A stretch of 64,000 nucleotides of DNA from Adenophora triphylla var. japonica (taxonomy: Eukaryota; Streptophyta; Magnoliopsida; Asterales; Campanulaceae). The stretch covers positions 310,001 to 374,000 of the forward strand of contig JAFEMH010000529.1 in the NCBI GenBank assembly GCA_022495995.1, in the 5' to 3' direction. Of the stretch, positions 11,705 through 23,808 are shown one piece after another. Below the pieces are notes generated by a model. The model was given only the letters and a program-made list of their open reading frames with translations. It was not told where the DNA came from and ran no database searches. Positions within the stretch are counted from its first letter, which is position 1, and the number at the start of each line of letters is the position of its first letter. The position numbers and the translations under genes are program-made.

Positions 11705-12854
11705 TGATCAGCCTACGACCAGCAACTAGTTTAATCCACTGGCTTTGATTGACCTAAAACAAAGAACCCACGACTCGCTGGAATAGTCTCCGGCAAAGAC
11801 CCTTGGGCGTGAGAGTATGTATGGGGTATGAGAGCTGATAAATTATAATGAACAAATGTATTCAGAACAACTAAAAGCAATTACCTCTAAACCGTTGAAG
11901 TTGTGGAGTATTTATAGGCGTTGATATGTGTTATAATTGGAGTAGGATTGTATGAAATCCCTAGCATCACGGATCAGATTTGTATAAGAGATCGTGTCCA
12001 TATATAACTCCTGATTTGTATGGAGTTTGTTATAGAAAGAAATATAGATGCGTTATGACTTTGTAGGTCGACGTATGCCTTGTAGGTCGAGGTCGCCTGC
12101 CTGGGTCTAGGTCGACCTGACTGAATGATATAGCCGGATAATGCCTGTTTAAGATATGGATCTTATGTCGGACTAAAGATAGGTCGGGACCATGGTGGTC
12201 GGACAATGAGCTAAGTCGACTGATATTGGCAGATGGGCCTTGGGCCTTATAATAATTGGGCCGACACACTAAGAATGTTGTGGCAATAATACTTGAATAA
12301 ATGGGCTTTGATTGTTGGACCTAGCCCGTCACTTTTATTCCGTTCAGGTGGTTAATTTAATTGAATTCTGATCATAACTTATGAAATTTCGACTAACAAA
12401 TTATGAAAATTGTTATTAGTTGACCATTAATATTTACGGCGGATATTGTACACCGCCGTATATAATGTTGCTATTTATGGCGGCTCTGTGTCCACCGCCG
12501 TATATAATGTTTCTATTTACGACGGCTCCGTGTTTACCGCCGTATATAACTAATATATACGGCGGCTATTTGTTAATCGCCGTATATAATTAAAATCTCA
12601 AATACGTATATGTCAAATGTACGTATATAAAGTATATACGGCGCCATGTGACCGTCGTATATAACTAATATATACGGCGGATATAGCATACCGCCGTATT
12701 TACTCTTCATATTTACGGCGGATAAAGCTAACCGCCGTATATATTAGTTATATACGGCGGCTCCGTGTTAATCGCCGTATATAAGTATTATATACGGTGG
12801 ACGCGTGTTGCCCGCCGTAAATAAGTGCCGTAAATAACCAACTTTCTTGTAGTT
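11705..12854 (-). repeat. Array unit 3
   Basis: The LTR-like part is 11705-12426 and the hairpin segment 12427-12854 (428 bp). The CACTA terminus is mutated here (cttgtagtt). Variants match unit 1. Confidence 0.75.
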
Positions 12855-13991
12855 TGATCAGCCTACAACCAGCAACTAGGTTGATCCACTGGCTTTGATT
12901 GACCTGAAACAAAGAACCCACAACTAGCTGGAATAGTCTCCGGCGAAGACCCTCGGGTGTGAGAGTAAGTTTGGGGTATGAGAGCTGATAAATTATAATG
13001 AACAAATGTATTCAGAACAAATAAAAGCAATTACCTCTAAACCGTTGAAGTTGTGGAGTATTTATAGGCGTTGATATGTGTTATAATTGGAGTAGGATTG
13101 TATGAAATCCCTAGAATCACGGATCAGATTTGTATAAGAGATTGTGTCCATATATAACTCCTGATTTGTATGGAGTTTGTTATAGAAAGAAATATAGATG
13201 CGTTATGACATTGTAGGTCGACGTATGCCTTGTAGGTCGAGGTCGCCTGCCTGGGTCTAGGTCGACCTGACTGAATGATATAGCCGGATAATGCCTGTTT
13301 AAAATATGGATCTTATGTCGGACTAAAGATAGGTCGGGACCATGGTGGTCGGACAATGAGCTAAGTCGACTGATCTTGGCTGATGGGCCTTGGGCCTTAT
13401 AATAATTGGGCCGACACACTAAGAATGTTGTGGCAATAATACTTGAATAAATGGTCTTTGAGTGTTGGACCTAGCCCGTCACTTTTATTCCGTTCAGGTG
13501 GTTAATTTAATTGAATTCTGATCATAACTTATGAAATTTCGACTAACAAATTATGAAAATTGTTATTAGATGACCATTAATATTTACGGCGGATATTGTA
13601 CACGGCCGTATATAATGTTGCTATTTACGGCGGCTCCGTGTCCACCGCCGTATATAATGTTTCTATTTACGGCGGCTCCGTGTTTACCGCCGTATATAAC
13701 TAATATATACGGCGGCTATTTGTGAATCGTCGTATATAACTAAAATCTCAGATACGTATATGTAGAATTTACGTATATAAAGTCTATACGGCGCCATGTG
13801 ACTGCCGTATATAACTAATATATACGGCGAATATAGCATACCGCCATATATACTCTTTATATTTACGACAGATATAGCTAACCGCCATATATATTAGTTA
13901 TATACGGCGGCTCCATGTTAATCGCCGTATATAAGTATTATATACGGCGGACGCGTGTTGCCCGCCGTAAACAACCAACTTTCTTGTAGTG
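12855..13991 (-). repeat. Array unit 4
   Basis: The LTR-like part is 12855-13576 and the hairpin segment 13577-13991 (415 bp), with an intact cttgtagtg end. Variants match unit 2. Confidence 0.75.
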
Positions 13992-15092
13992 TGATCAGCC
14001 TACGACCAGCAACTAGTTTAATCCACTGGCTTTGATTGACCTGAAACAAAGAACCCACGACTCGCTGGAATAGTCTCCGGCAAAGACCCTCGGGCGTAAG
14101 AGTATGTATGGGGTATGAGAGCTGATAAATTATAATGAACAAATGTATTCAGAACAACTAAAAGCAATTACCTCTAAACCGTTGAAGTTGTGGAGTATTT
14201 ATAGGCGTTGATATGTGTTATAATTGGAGTAGGATTGTATGAAATCCATAGAATCACGGATCAGATTTGTATAAGAGATCGTGTCCATATATAACTCCTG
14301 ATTTGTATGGAGTTTGTTATAGAATGAAATATAGATGCGTTATGACTTTGTAGGTCGACGTATGCCTTGTAGGTCGAGGTTGCCTGCCTGGGTCTAGGTC
14401 GACCTGACTGAATGATATAGCCGGATAATGCCTGTTTAAGATATGGATCTTATGTCGGACTAAAGATAGGTCGGGACCATGGTGGTCAGACAATGAGCTA
14501 AGTCGACTGATCTTGGCTGATGGGCCTTGGGCCTTATAATAATTCGGCCGACACACTAAGAATGTTGTGGCAATAATACTTGAATAAATGGGCTTTGATT
14601 GTTGGACCTAGCCCGTCACTTTTATTCCGTTCAGGTGGTTAATTTAATTGAATTCTGATCATAACTTATGAAATTTCGACTAACAAATTATGAAAATTGT
14701 TATTAGTTGACCATTAATATTTACGGCAGATACTGTAAACCGCCATATATAATGTTTCTATTTACTACGGCTCCGTGTCCACCGCCGTATATAATGTTTC
14801 CAATTACGACGGCTTCGTGTTTACCGCCGTATATAACTAATATATACGGCGACTATTTGTTAATCACCGTATATAATTAAAATCTCAGATACGTATATGT
14901 CAAATGTACGTATATAAAGTATATACGGCAGATATAGCATACTGCCGTATATACTCTTTATATTTACGGCGAATATAGCTAACCGTCGTATATATTAGTT
15001 ATATATGGTGGCTCCATGTTAATTGCCGTATATAAGTATTATATTCGGCGGACGCGTGTTGCCCGCCGTAAATAACGAACTTTCTTGTAGTG
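13992..15092 (-). repeat. Array unit 5, shortened hairpin segment
   Basis: The LTR-like part is 13992-14713. The hairpin segment 14714-15092 is only 379 bp because one hairpin (the gcgccatgtgacc one) is missing, and it carries more point changes than the others. Confidence 0.72.
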
Positions 15093-15734
15093 TGATCAGC
15101 CTACGACCAGCAACTAGGTTGATCCACTGCTTTGATTGACCTGAAACAAAGAACCCACGACTGGCTGGAATAGTCTCCGGCGAAGATCCTCGGGCGTGAG
15201 AGTAACTATGGTGTATGAGAGCTGATAAATTATAATGAACAGATGTAATCAGAACAACTAAAAGCAATTACCTCTAAACCGTTGAAGTTGTGGAGTATTT
15301 ATAGGCGTTGATATGTGTTATAATTGGATTAGGATTGTTATAGAAAGAAATATAGATGCGTTATGACTCTATAGGTCGACGTATGCCTTGTAGGTCGAGG
15401 TAGCCTGCCTGGGTCTAGGTCGACCTGACTGAATGATATAGCCGGATAATGCCGGTTTAAGATATAAATCGTACGTCGGACAAAAGCTAGGTCGGGACCA
15501 TGGTGGTCGGACGATGAGCTAAGTCGAATGATCTTTGCTGATGGGCCTTGGGCCTTATAATAATTGGGCCGACCTACTAAGGATGTGGTGGCAATAATAC
15601 TTGAATAAATGGGCTTTGATCGTTGAACCTAGCATGTCACTTTTATTCCGTTCAGGTGGTTAATTTAATTGAATTCTGATCATAACTTATGAAATTTTGA
15701 CTAACAAATTATGAAAATTGTTATTTGTTGACCA
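15093..15734 (-). repeat. Array terminal LTR-like copy with internal deletion
   Basis: This is a final LTR-like copy without a hairpin segment. About 80-90 bp are deleted between ggattgt and tgttatag near 15335. It runs straight into single-copy DNA after gttgacca, which marks the true outer edge of the array. Confidence 0.72.
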
Positions 15735-16045
15735 TTATACTTTGTCCAAAAGAAATTCTATAAAAAGTCAGAATTCAATTTTTATTGGTATTATATTTAA
15801 TAATAAAAATACTTAAAAAGTCAACATTCACAAAATATGTCTGAAAAAAAAAAAAGAAGATAATTATCGAGAGTAATATTTATCCCTTGAGATTTACTTA
15901 ATAATTATTGTTGAAAAAATTGCAAATTCTAATATTATCAAGTCAAACTCATCTATCTATATAAAGGAGTGGAAAGACCAACCAGGAGGATATGATTAAG
16001 CACTTGCAAATACTTTGCATCACTAACATATAGGAAGTATACATT
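15735..16045 (+). promoter_or_regulatory. Polygalacturonase promoter region with TATA box
   Basis: An AT-rich, apparently single-copy stretch between the array and the gene. A TATA box, tatataaa, stands at 15958-15965, so transcription would start near 15990 and give a 5' untranslated region of about 55 bases to the ATG at 16046. I recognise no other element. Confidence 0.55.
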
Positions 16046-18354
16046 ATGGTGAGACATTTTTCTTTAAGGTGAAATTCATGAGGAGGGTGCACAAATATTG
16101 CACCATCACATATTTATTAGTACTATATATTTTTCAAATAAATTTCTACAAATAATTTTCTCTCATGAATATTTAGGCGCGATATCATTTCATTACATGC
16201 TTATCACGTAATAAGTTACATAACGCGCACTTATGGTGGCATTCAAAACAAAATTTAAAAGAAGTTGTTTGTTTCCTTTGTAATGCAGGATCTACTAAAT
16301 ATTTCAGTATTTTTTACCCTGTTCATTGCTTCATTTGCTCCTAAGAATTGTATGGCAAATACATTTGATGTCACAAACTTTGGTGCCAAAGGAGATGGCT
16401 CTACTGATGACACCAATGTCAGTAACTCTTCAATCCATTATTCTTTTATGAACAATTTTTCTTTTTCATTAAGAATTAGTTTTGAGTTATATTAACGCGA
16501 TCTATTTGAAAGGCATTCATCAAAGCTTGGAGTAGTTTATGCAATGATCGCTCTGGAAATCCAACGCTGATCATACCATCAGGAAAAACGTTTGTTCTAA
16601 GACCCGTGCAGTTCCAAGGTCCATGCAGTTCTTCAAGACCCCATGTCCTGGTGATGATTTTCCTTAAATGGATCTTTAAAATATCGTTGTTTTTGTTTAC
16701 TTTTCTTATTTTTTCTCTTTTTCAAAGAGGATTTATAAATGTTTCCATATTCCCCCATACATATACATGCTTCACTCTTTTTGTTTATTGACATTTATCT
16801 GTGTGATATATTAGTTATTAGGGACTATTGTTGGACCAAGTAGTCTTCGCGGATGGACGGATTGTGGTGGATCTGGGATGTTTTGGATATATTTCTTGGA
16901 TGTGAATGGTCTTCTTATAGATGGTTCGGGTAAATTTGATGGTCGGGGCGCACTTTGGTGGTCGAAGAAACATGTAAGTTATTTCTGCAAAATAACCATC
17001 ATATTTTGACTTTTTTGGTCAACTTGATTGAATTTCCTTTTTTTTTTTTTTTCATTTTACAGGTGAAGAACAACCAAGGTTGTGATCGCCCTTGCGTAAG
17101 ATATAAACCTCTACAAATTTGTCAATTAAATATTGTTTTTTTAGAGTTATTTTAAGTATTTTGATCAACTATTTGTGTTTTTTCTTAGGCACTACACTTT
17201 AACAATTGTAACGGACTTCAACTAAGAGGAACGTCGCATATTAATAGCCCAAAAGAACATATCGGGTTACATAAATGTAACAATGCAGATATAGGCCATA
17301 TCCATATATCTGCGCCAGAAAACAGCCCGAATACTGATGGTATTGACATTAGTGAATCAAATCATGTTCAAATTCACGATACTTCTATCAGTACTGGTAA
17401 TTTATTTACTTTCCACTAAACTTCTGCTAGTAACGCCTTATTGATTACGTGCTAAACATAGCAAACTGGTTGTAAATAACATGTAGGTGACGATTGTGTG
17501 GCCATAAATGGTGGCTCCAACGACGTCAATGTTACAGGGGTGAATTGTGGGCCAGGTCACGGGATTAGGTACCATAGATACGTATAAATACTAATTGAAA
17601 CTCATTTTCAAAGTGATCATCAATCTAAAGCTTTTCCTATTCTATTTCTCCTTCGTCTCACTCTTAATATGTGCTCATTGATCCATATAAACTAGTATTG
17701 GAAGCCTCGGACAACATGGAGCCACGGAGACTGTGGAACAAGTACGCGTGGTAAACTGCAACCTTTCTTCAACAACAAACGGTTTAAGAATCAAGACAAC
17801 TCCGGTAAGATTACTAGTTTGATAAGATGACCTAAAAACTTCTCTTTACGCACGCACACACGCATGCAAGACGTGAGTATGATTAAATTTAGTATTCATT
17901 TATATTAATACATCTAATTATTGTTCTTTAGGGCGGAAAAGGCTATGCTAAGGAAATATTATTCCAACATATCCAACTTCGCGACGTGAAGAACCCTATT
18001 ATCATTGACCAACATTACTGCAACGGACAATGCCCGGTAACATGATACAAATTCATTTAAATTAAACAGTTCCGTTTAGCTAGGTTTACATATGATGAAA
18101 CTTCGATTTTAACGCTTAAATGTTGATTTTGTTTATAGGGAAGTTCTGGAGTTCAAGTGAGCTCCGTGACATATAGAGACATACAAGGATCTTCAGCATC
18201 AAAAATTGCTATTGATTTGGCCTGCAGTTCGAGTGCACATTGCAGTAACCTGATAATGGATCATGTTTCTTTGTTAGGCTCGGATGTTGAAGCACATTGT
18301 AAAAATGCTCATGGGACATTCATATCAACCTCACCTAGTGTCAAATGTGAATAA
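16046..18354 (+). CDS. Polygalacturonase (exopolygalacturonase-like), GH28, about 393 aa
   Basis: A glycoside hydrolase family 28 enzyme that hydrolyses alpha-1,4-galacturonosyl bonds of pectin; a hydrophobic N-terminus of about 22 residues suggests secretion to the cell wall. Coding exons: 16046-16048, 16289-16417, 16513-16650, 16815-16973, 17063-17095, 17189-17396, 17487-17568, 17696-17804, 17932-18036 and 18139-18354, all with GT-AG borders and matching phases. Catalytic motifs are intact: NTDG (about residues 202-205), GDD (224-226), GHG (247-249) and RIK (282-284). The total fits the family length. The start is the one doubtful point. ATG 16046 followed at once by GTGAGA, with an acceptor before 16289, fits the TATA box; ATG 16283 would add one residue and need no first intron. 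Both keep the same frame. Pollen-type exo-enzymes are the closest in appearance; tissue is not shown by sequence. Confidence 0.92.
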
Positions 18355-18625
18355 CATTCATGTTTTCATACTATATATATGTATATATATATACCTATAT
18401 ATGCCATTAGTGGTTGTATTCATTCATTTTGTGCTTCAAGAGACTAAGGAAGGTTTTAATGATAATGTTCTTCTAACTTCTCTCTATCTACGCACTTTAG
18501 ATTTAGGATATGACCATATTTAAGTAAAAGAATAACAAGAAAACTCATGTATGATTTTTATCGTCACGACTACATAGCAATCACGAAATGAATACTCGAT
18601 CAAATGGATGTATTGATGTGGGAAA
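18355..18625 (+). other. 3' flank of polygalacturonase gene
   Basis: Single-copy-looking AT-rich DNA between the stop codon and the E7 LTR. It holds a short (TA)-rich run near 18370-18400 and presumably the polyadenylation region. No canonical AATAAA is obvious and no other gene is visible. Confidence 0.5.
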
Positions 18626-18669
18626 TGTTGGGGGAATTTGGACTCAATTTCAGGCAAGCAATTCAATAT
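18626..18669 (-). repeat. E7 3' LTR, first fragment (left of E3)
   Basis: Begins TGTTGGGGG, which mirrors the CCCAACA end of the other fragment, as expected for LTR inverted tips. Its last five bases, AATAT (18665-18669), are one copy of the E3 target duplication. Confidence 0.78.
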
Positions 18670-19684
18670 TGTTGGAAAAATTGTGTGTTTTGAAGGAAAT
18701 TAATGGATTAATTTTCAAAGGGTAATTTTGTCAAATTACTTAATTGTGTTTGTGTTTGTGAAATAAAATATTTAATTGTCCAAAATGGGTTTTGGATGAA
18801 ATAAATTTGAATGCTCAAAATATGTGGTCCACATTTTGCTAATAAATTTTGATTTTGTAAATCAAAATTTGTTTTGACTTTGACTAATATGCTCGACCGA
18901 GCAGAGTGATTGACTCGCCCGAGCATAGCATGGCAGAATGAAAAAGTTTCTAGAAAGTCATGCTCGACCGAGGCATATGCCTTGCTCGGGCGAGCAGAGT
19001 CATGCTCGGCCGAGGCTTATACCTTGCTCGGCCGAGCAGATCTGAGCAAAAGTTTCTGGACAGCCTTGCTCGACCGAGCAAGGTACATGACTCGGCCGAG
19101 CCGATCCTGAGCATTTATGTCAGGTTGATTTTCAAAGTGTAACAGCCGTGCCATAAATGGGAAAACTGAAAATCAAAATATTCATGTTTAATATTTTGAT
19201 TTAATGTCCGAAATTATTTGTAATAATTCTGGGATTAATGTTTGAAATCAGTTTTGATTCTTGGCAAATGGCTATATAATGGAGTTGTCAACAATGGTTG
19301 AAACTAGCTTGAAAAACACAAGAACACAGCAGAAAACATACACTTGCTCCTGCAAATCCTCTTCCATTTTCTCTTGTTGCATCTTGTTGATTCATCCATT
19401 GGCCTCCTAGCTTGCATTATAATAGAAGAGGTGATCTAGTCCAAGCACGATTTAACTCGCCGGGAACTTAGGTACAAAGTGCCCCCCGTCCGCACGTTCT
19501 ATCCTGGGAGACAAGCGATCGAAGCATACTCAAGCACACTCGGTGAGGGATCGAATATGTCTTAAGGAGACAGTGGTTTCATTGGGCTCGTGCATCAAAA
19601 TTCAACAACTTATCCTTTGTATTTTCAGTTTTTGTTAATTGTATTTTATTTATCATTTTCTGTAATTGTATCACCCTTGTAACA
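18670..19684 (+). repeat. E3 5' LTR
   Basis: Runs from TGTTGG to GTAACA. A TATA box (tatataat) is at 19273-19280. Upstream of it, at 18890-19110, the U3 region carries a cluster of GCTCGGCCGAGC-type palindromes and half-sites. Confidence 0.95.
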
Positions 19685-19765
19685 ATCTCAAGACATATCC
19701 CTAATCGAGGGAGTCGATTACATATTTTAAAAACAGAAAATACTAACTAAGTGGTTGTGTTTCAG
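19685..19765 (+). other. E3 leader
   Basis: Short leader between LTR and gag. No good match to the TGGTATCAGAGC primer site is visible; the sequence starts atctcaagacat. A gtgtttcag directly before the gag ATG looks like a splice acceptor, but no matching donor is proven. Confidence 0.5.
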
Positions 19766-21922
19766 ATGGTGACTAACAACAACAACGTGGAGACCCAAAT
19801 TGAATCCCAAACTGGACCCCAAACTAATACCCAAACTGGAAACGGAATTGGCTCGACTATTGTGACAAATGCTCCTACGATCCATATCCCGACACCCCAT
19901 GCGGAAAAACCAGAGAAGTTTGTTGGCCACGAATTTAAGCGTTGGCAACAAAAGATGCTTTTCTACCTCACTACCTTGCACTTGGCAAACTATCTGAAAG
20001 AGGATATGCCAAAGGTGAGTGAAGGAGAAATCGATGTTACAACCTTGGCTGCGGTTGAAACATGGAAGCATGGGGAATACTTGTGCAGAAACTATGTCCT
20101 TAATTCGCTTTCAGATTCTCTCTACAACGTGTTTAATGAGAAGAAATCTGCAAATAAATTGTGGGGGTCGTTGGACCATAAATATAAGATTGAGGATGCG
20201 GGAACAAAGAAGTTCATTGTTGCCCGTTTCCTTGATTTTAAGATGGTGGACAACAAGAGTGTGAAATCTCAAGTTGATGAGTTTCAAACTATTTTGCATG
20301 AGATTCATGCCGAGGGTATGATCATAAGTGAAAGCTTCCAAGTGGCTGCAATCATTGAGAAATTGCCTCCATCTTGGAATGATTTCAAGAACTACCTTAA
20401 GCATAAGCGAAAGGAAATGGATGTGGAAGGAATAATCCTTCGGTTGAGTATTGAAGAGAACAATAGAGTCACTGAAAACAAGTTTGTTTCTAGTGTGGCT
20501 AAGGCCAATGTGGTGGAGCATGGCCAAAGCTCCAAAGGCAAAAGAGTTGGGAAGGGAAAAGGGAAGGTTGTGACAACTTTCAATCGTTCCCACTTGGGAC
20601 CAAAAGGTGGTGTCTCCAAGAAGAAGTTCTTAGGAACTTGTTACAATTGTGGCGGTCAAGGCCACAAGGCTCATGCTTGCAAGTTGCCCAAGAAGGCTCG
20701 TGAAGCAAACATGGTGAAAGGCATTTCTAGGGACGTGTTCGAGATGTACCTCGCAGCTGTGGTTTCTGAGGTGAATTTGGTGGGTTCAAACCCAAATCAA
20801 TGGTGGATTGACACCGGTGCAACTAGACATGTGTGTTCCAATAGAGACATGTTTAGTACTTTTGTTGCTAAGGATGGCGAGAAGCTATTCATGGGGAATT
20901 CAGCCACCTCCGAGATCAAAGGAGAAGGAAAAGTGGTTTTGAAGATGACATCCGGGAAGGAGTTGACTCTCAACAACGTGCTTTATGTGCCCGATATCCG
21001 GAAGAATTTGGTGTCCGGATCGCTTTTGATAAAGCATGGATTTCGTATTGTGTTTGAGTCCAATGTAGTCACTTTGTCTAAGAGTGGAATGTTTGTGGGT
21101 AAAGGCTATGTCAATGATGGCCTATTCAAGTTAAGTGTAATGGTTGTTAAAGCTAAAGCTAATGATATGAATATCTCTTCCGTTTACTTGCTTGAGTCAT
21201 CTAATTTGTGGCATGGTAGACTTGGTCAATTTAATTTTGATTCTATACGTCGTTTGACAAAAACAAATTCTATTCCAAAGTTTAAAGTTGATTGTAAAAA
21301 AAAATGTGAAATTTGTGTAGAAGCAAAATTAACAAGAAAGTCATTCCCTTCATTTGAAAGACATAGTGAACCACTTGAATTGGTTCACACGGACTTATGT
21401 GACTTTAAATCAACACAATTACGGGGCGACAATAAGTACTTCATGACTTTTATAGATGATGGCACAAAGTATTGCTATGTGTATCTTATAAAAAGTAAAG
21501 ATGAAGCTATAGAGAAGTTTACTCTCTATAAAAATGAAGTTGAGAATCAATTAAACCGAAAAATTAAGGTGCTAAAAAGTGATAAAGGAGGTGAATATGA
21601 ATCTCCATTTGAACCAATTTGTGCTCAAAGTGGAATTAAACATATAACCTTGGCACCTTATACACCCCAACAAAACGGTGTTGCCGAAAGAAAAAATCGG
21701 ATATTGAAAGAAATGATGAATGCCATGTTATTGAGTTCGGGATTACCGAATAACATGTGGGGGGAAGCCGTGTTGTTGGCTAACTACGTATTAAACAAAA
21801 TATCCCGAAAGAAACAAGACAAAACTCCTTATGAACTATGGCATGGAAGAATGCTAAGTTATAAACACTTGAGAGTGTGGGGGTGTCTTGCAAAGGTAGC
21901 CATACCTCCTTCTAAAAGGTGA
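19766..21922 (+). pseudogene. gag-pol: E3 gag-protease-integrase, frameshifted at its end
   Basis: ATG 19766 opens a frame of about 718 codons. Gag occupies the first third, with a CX2CX4HX4C knuckle (CYNCGGQGHKAHAC) near 20640-20680. The protease motif WWIDTGATRHVCS follows near 20800, the pre-integrase region (LWHGRLGQFNFDSIRRL) near 21208, and integrase with LVHTDLCDF, DDGTKYCYVYL, LKSDKGGEYESPF and TPQQNGVAERKNR near 21380-21700. The frame ends at a TGA closing at 21922, where one base appears lost in a run of A and G (aaaaggtgaaag). The next frame picks up the same domain. Confidence 0.93.
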
Positions 21923-23808
21923 AAGTTGGACCTAAAACTGTTGATTGCATATTTATTGGATATGCACATAACAGTAGTGCTTATAGGTTTCTTGTGTATG
22001 AGTCGAAAATTGATGCTATACACAAAAATACTATAATGAAATCTGTGAACGTATCTTTCTTTAAGAATATATTCCCGTGTAAGTCAAGAAATGAGGCAAG
22101 CTCATCGACTAGGGTTATAGATTCAATAGAAGAAGAACATGTTCAAGATAAAAGTGAAGAAGAAGAGGTAGAACCTCGACGGAGCAAAAGAGCTAGGATT
22201 AAAAAATCCTATGGTCCGGACTTTCTAACCTATATGGTAGAAAGCGAACCACAAAGTTACAAAGAAGCCGTTAGCTCTTCGTAAGGACCTTTGTGGAAGG
22301 AATCAAATAAAAGTGAAATTGATTCCATTTTACAAAATCACACATGGGAACTAGTGGACCTTCCTCCGGGAAGTAAACCACTAGGATATAGGTGGATTTT
22401 TAAAAGGAAAATGAAGGCGGACGGAACAATTGATAAGTACAATGCCCGACTTGTAATTAAAGGTTACAGACAAAAAGAAGGCCTAGACTATTTTGATACG
22501 TATTATCTTGTCACGAGAATAACGTCAATAAGAGTTGTACTTGCAATTGCCGCATTGAGAAATCTTGAAATACATCAAATGGATGTAAAAACAGCCTTTC
22601 TAAATGGAGATTTAGAAGAAGAGATTTACATGGAACAACCAGAGGGGTTTGTTGCGCGTGGACAAGAAAAGAAGGTGTGCAAATTAGTAAAGTCATTATA
22701 TGGCTTGAAACAAGCACCAAAACAGTGGCATCAGAAATTTGATAATGCTATGATGCAAAGTGGATTTAAAATAAATGAGTGTGACAAATGTGTCTATACT
22801 AAAACCACGGAAAATGGCTATGTCATTTTGTGTCTTTATGTAGACGACATGCTTATCATAGGGAGTTGTGATAAGATGATCAAATCCACGAAAGACATGT
22901 TGAATTCAAAGTTTGACATGAAAGATATGGGAATTGCGGACATAATCCTTGGAGTTAAAATTTCTAGAATATCCAACGGACTTGTGTTAAGTCAATCCCA
23001 TTATGTGGATAAAATTCTTGAAAAATTTAGCAAGGATGACAATGGAATAGCGAGTACTCCAATTGACCCAAATCTTCATCTCTCAAAGAATAGAGATGAA
23101 CCGGTGTCTCAATTAGAGTATTCGAGAATCATCGAAAGTCTAATGTACTTGATGAGTTGTACTAGGCCGGATATTGCTTATACCGTTAGCAAGTTAAGTC
23201 AGTATACAAGTAATCCTGGAACAAATCATTGGAAGGGTATAGTAAGAGTACTAAGGTACTTAAGATATACTCGTGATTTTGGATTACATTACACTAGACA
23301 TCCAGCTGTGATAGAAGGATATAGTGATGCTAATTGGATATCGGATATCAAAGACTCAAGGTCTACAAGTGGATATTTATTCACATTAGCAGCTATATCA
23401 TGGAAATCTTCTAAGCAAACTGTTATAGCCAGATCAACCATGGAATCTGAGTTTATAGCATTAGATAAATGTGGTGAAGAAGCCGAATGGCTACGCCAAT
23501 TTCTAGAAGATATTCCAAGATGGGAAAAGCCCGTGCCCGCAATTAGTATACATTGCGATAGCCAATCTGCGATTGGTAGGGCACACAGTCATAACTATAA
23601 TGGTAAGTCTAGACATATACGTCGAAGACATAATACCATTAAACAACTACTTGCAACTGGCACCATATCTATTGACTATGTAAGGTCAAAAGATAATTTG
23701 GCGAATCCGCTAACCAAAGGGTTAAGTAAAGAAATAGTTGCGAGGTTAACATTGGGAATGGGATTAAAGCCTCTTGAGAAGTTAAACACAGCGGAAAACC
23801 CAACCTAG
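21919..23808 (+). pseudogene. pol: E3 reverse transcriptase and RNase H, with one nonsense codon
   Basis: The frame continues from the frameshift with the integrase C-terminus (VGPKTVDCIFIGY). It meets a TAA at 22282-22284, which by context replaced a Glu codon, then runs openly to 23808. RT motifs are present: [51 protein letters not shown], and catalytic YVDDML near 22840. RNase H includes [17 protein letters not shown], the DSQSAIGRA stretch, and [10 protein letters not shown] near its end. It belongs to the same polyprotein as the preceding entry. Confidence 0.93.

Larger units (their letters stand above)
9641..15734 (-). repeat. Tandem array, LTR-like segment plus CACTA-terminus segment, about 5.6 units
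   Basis: Units of roughly 1.10-1.15 kb repeat head to tail. Each contains (a) a segment of about 720 bp that on the - strand starts TGGTCAAC, ends GGCTGATCA and has a TATA box (tataaata), and so looks like an LTR; and (b) a segment of about 380-430 bp that on the - strand starts CACTACAAGAAAG, the signature of CACTA (En/Spm) termini, followed by about ten TTACGGCGG...CCGCCGTAA hairpins like CACTA subterminal repeats. The first unit is cut by E1; the last copy of (a) adjoins unique DNA. No open frame is convincing. It could equally be described as a satellite born from a solo LTR with a truncated CACTA end. Confidence 0.8.

Noticed and set aside
10896..14556. Conserved - strand frames of about 79 codons in successive array units
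   Set aside because: They lie in the LTR-like repeat and are alike only because the units are alike. No domain, start context or codon pattern supports coding.
15093..15734. Terminal array copy as part of the polygalacturonase promoter
   Set aside because: It is a repeat copy on the other strand whose TATA box faces away from the gene; the gene has its own TATA box at 15958.
18360..18405. TA-rich run after the polygalacturonase stop
   Set aside because: A short microsatellite-like run in a 3' flank, with nothing to distinguish it from background.
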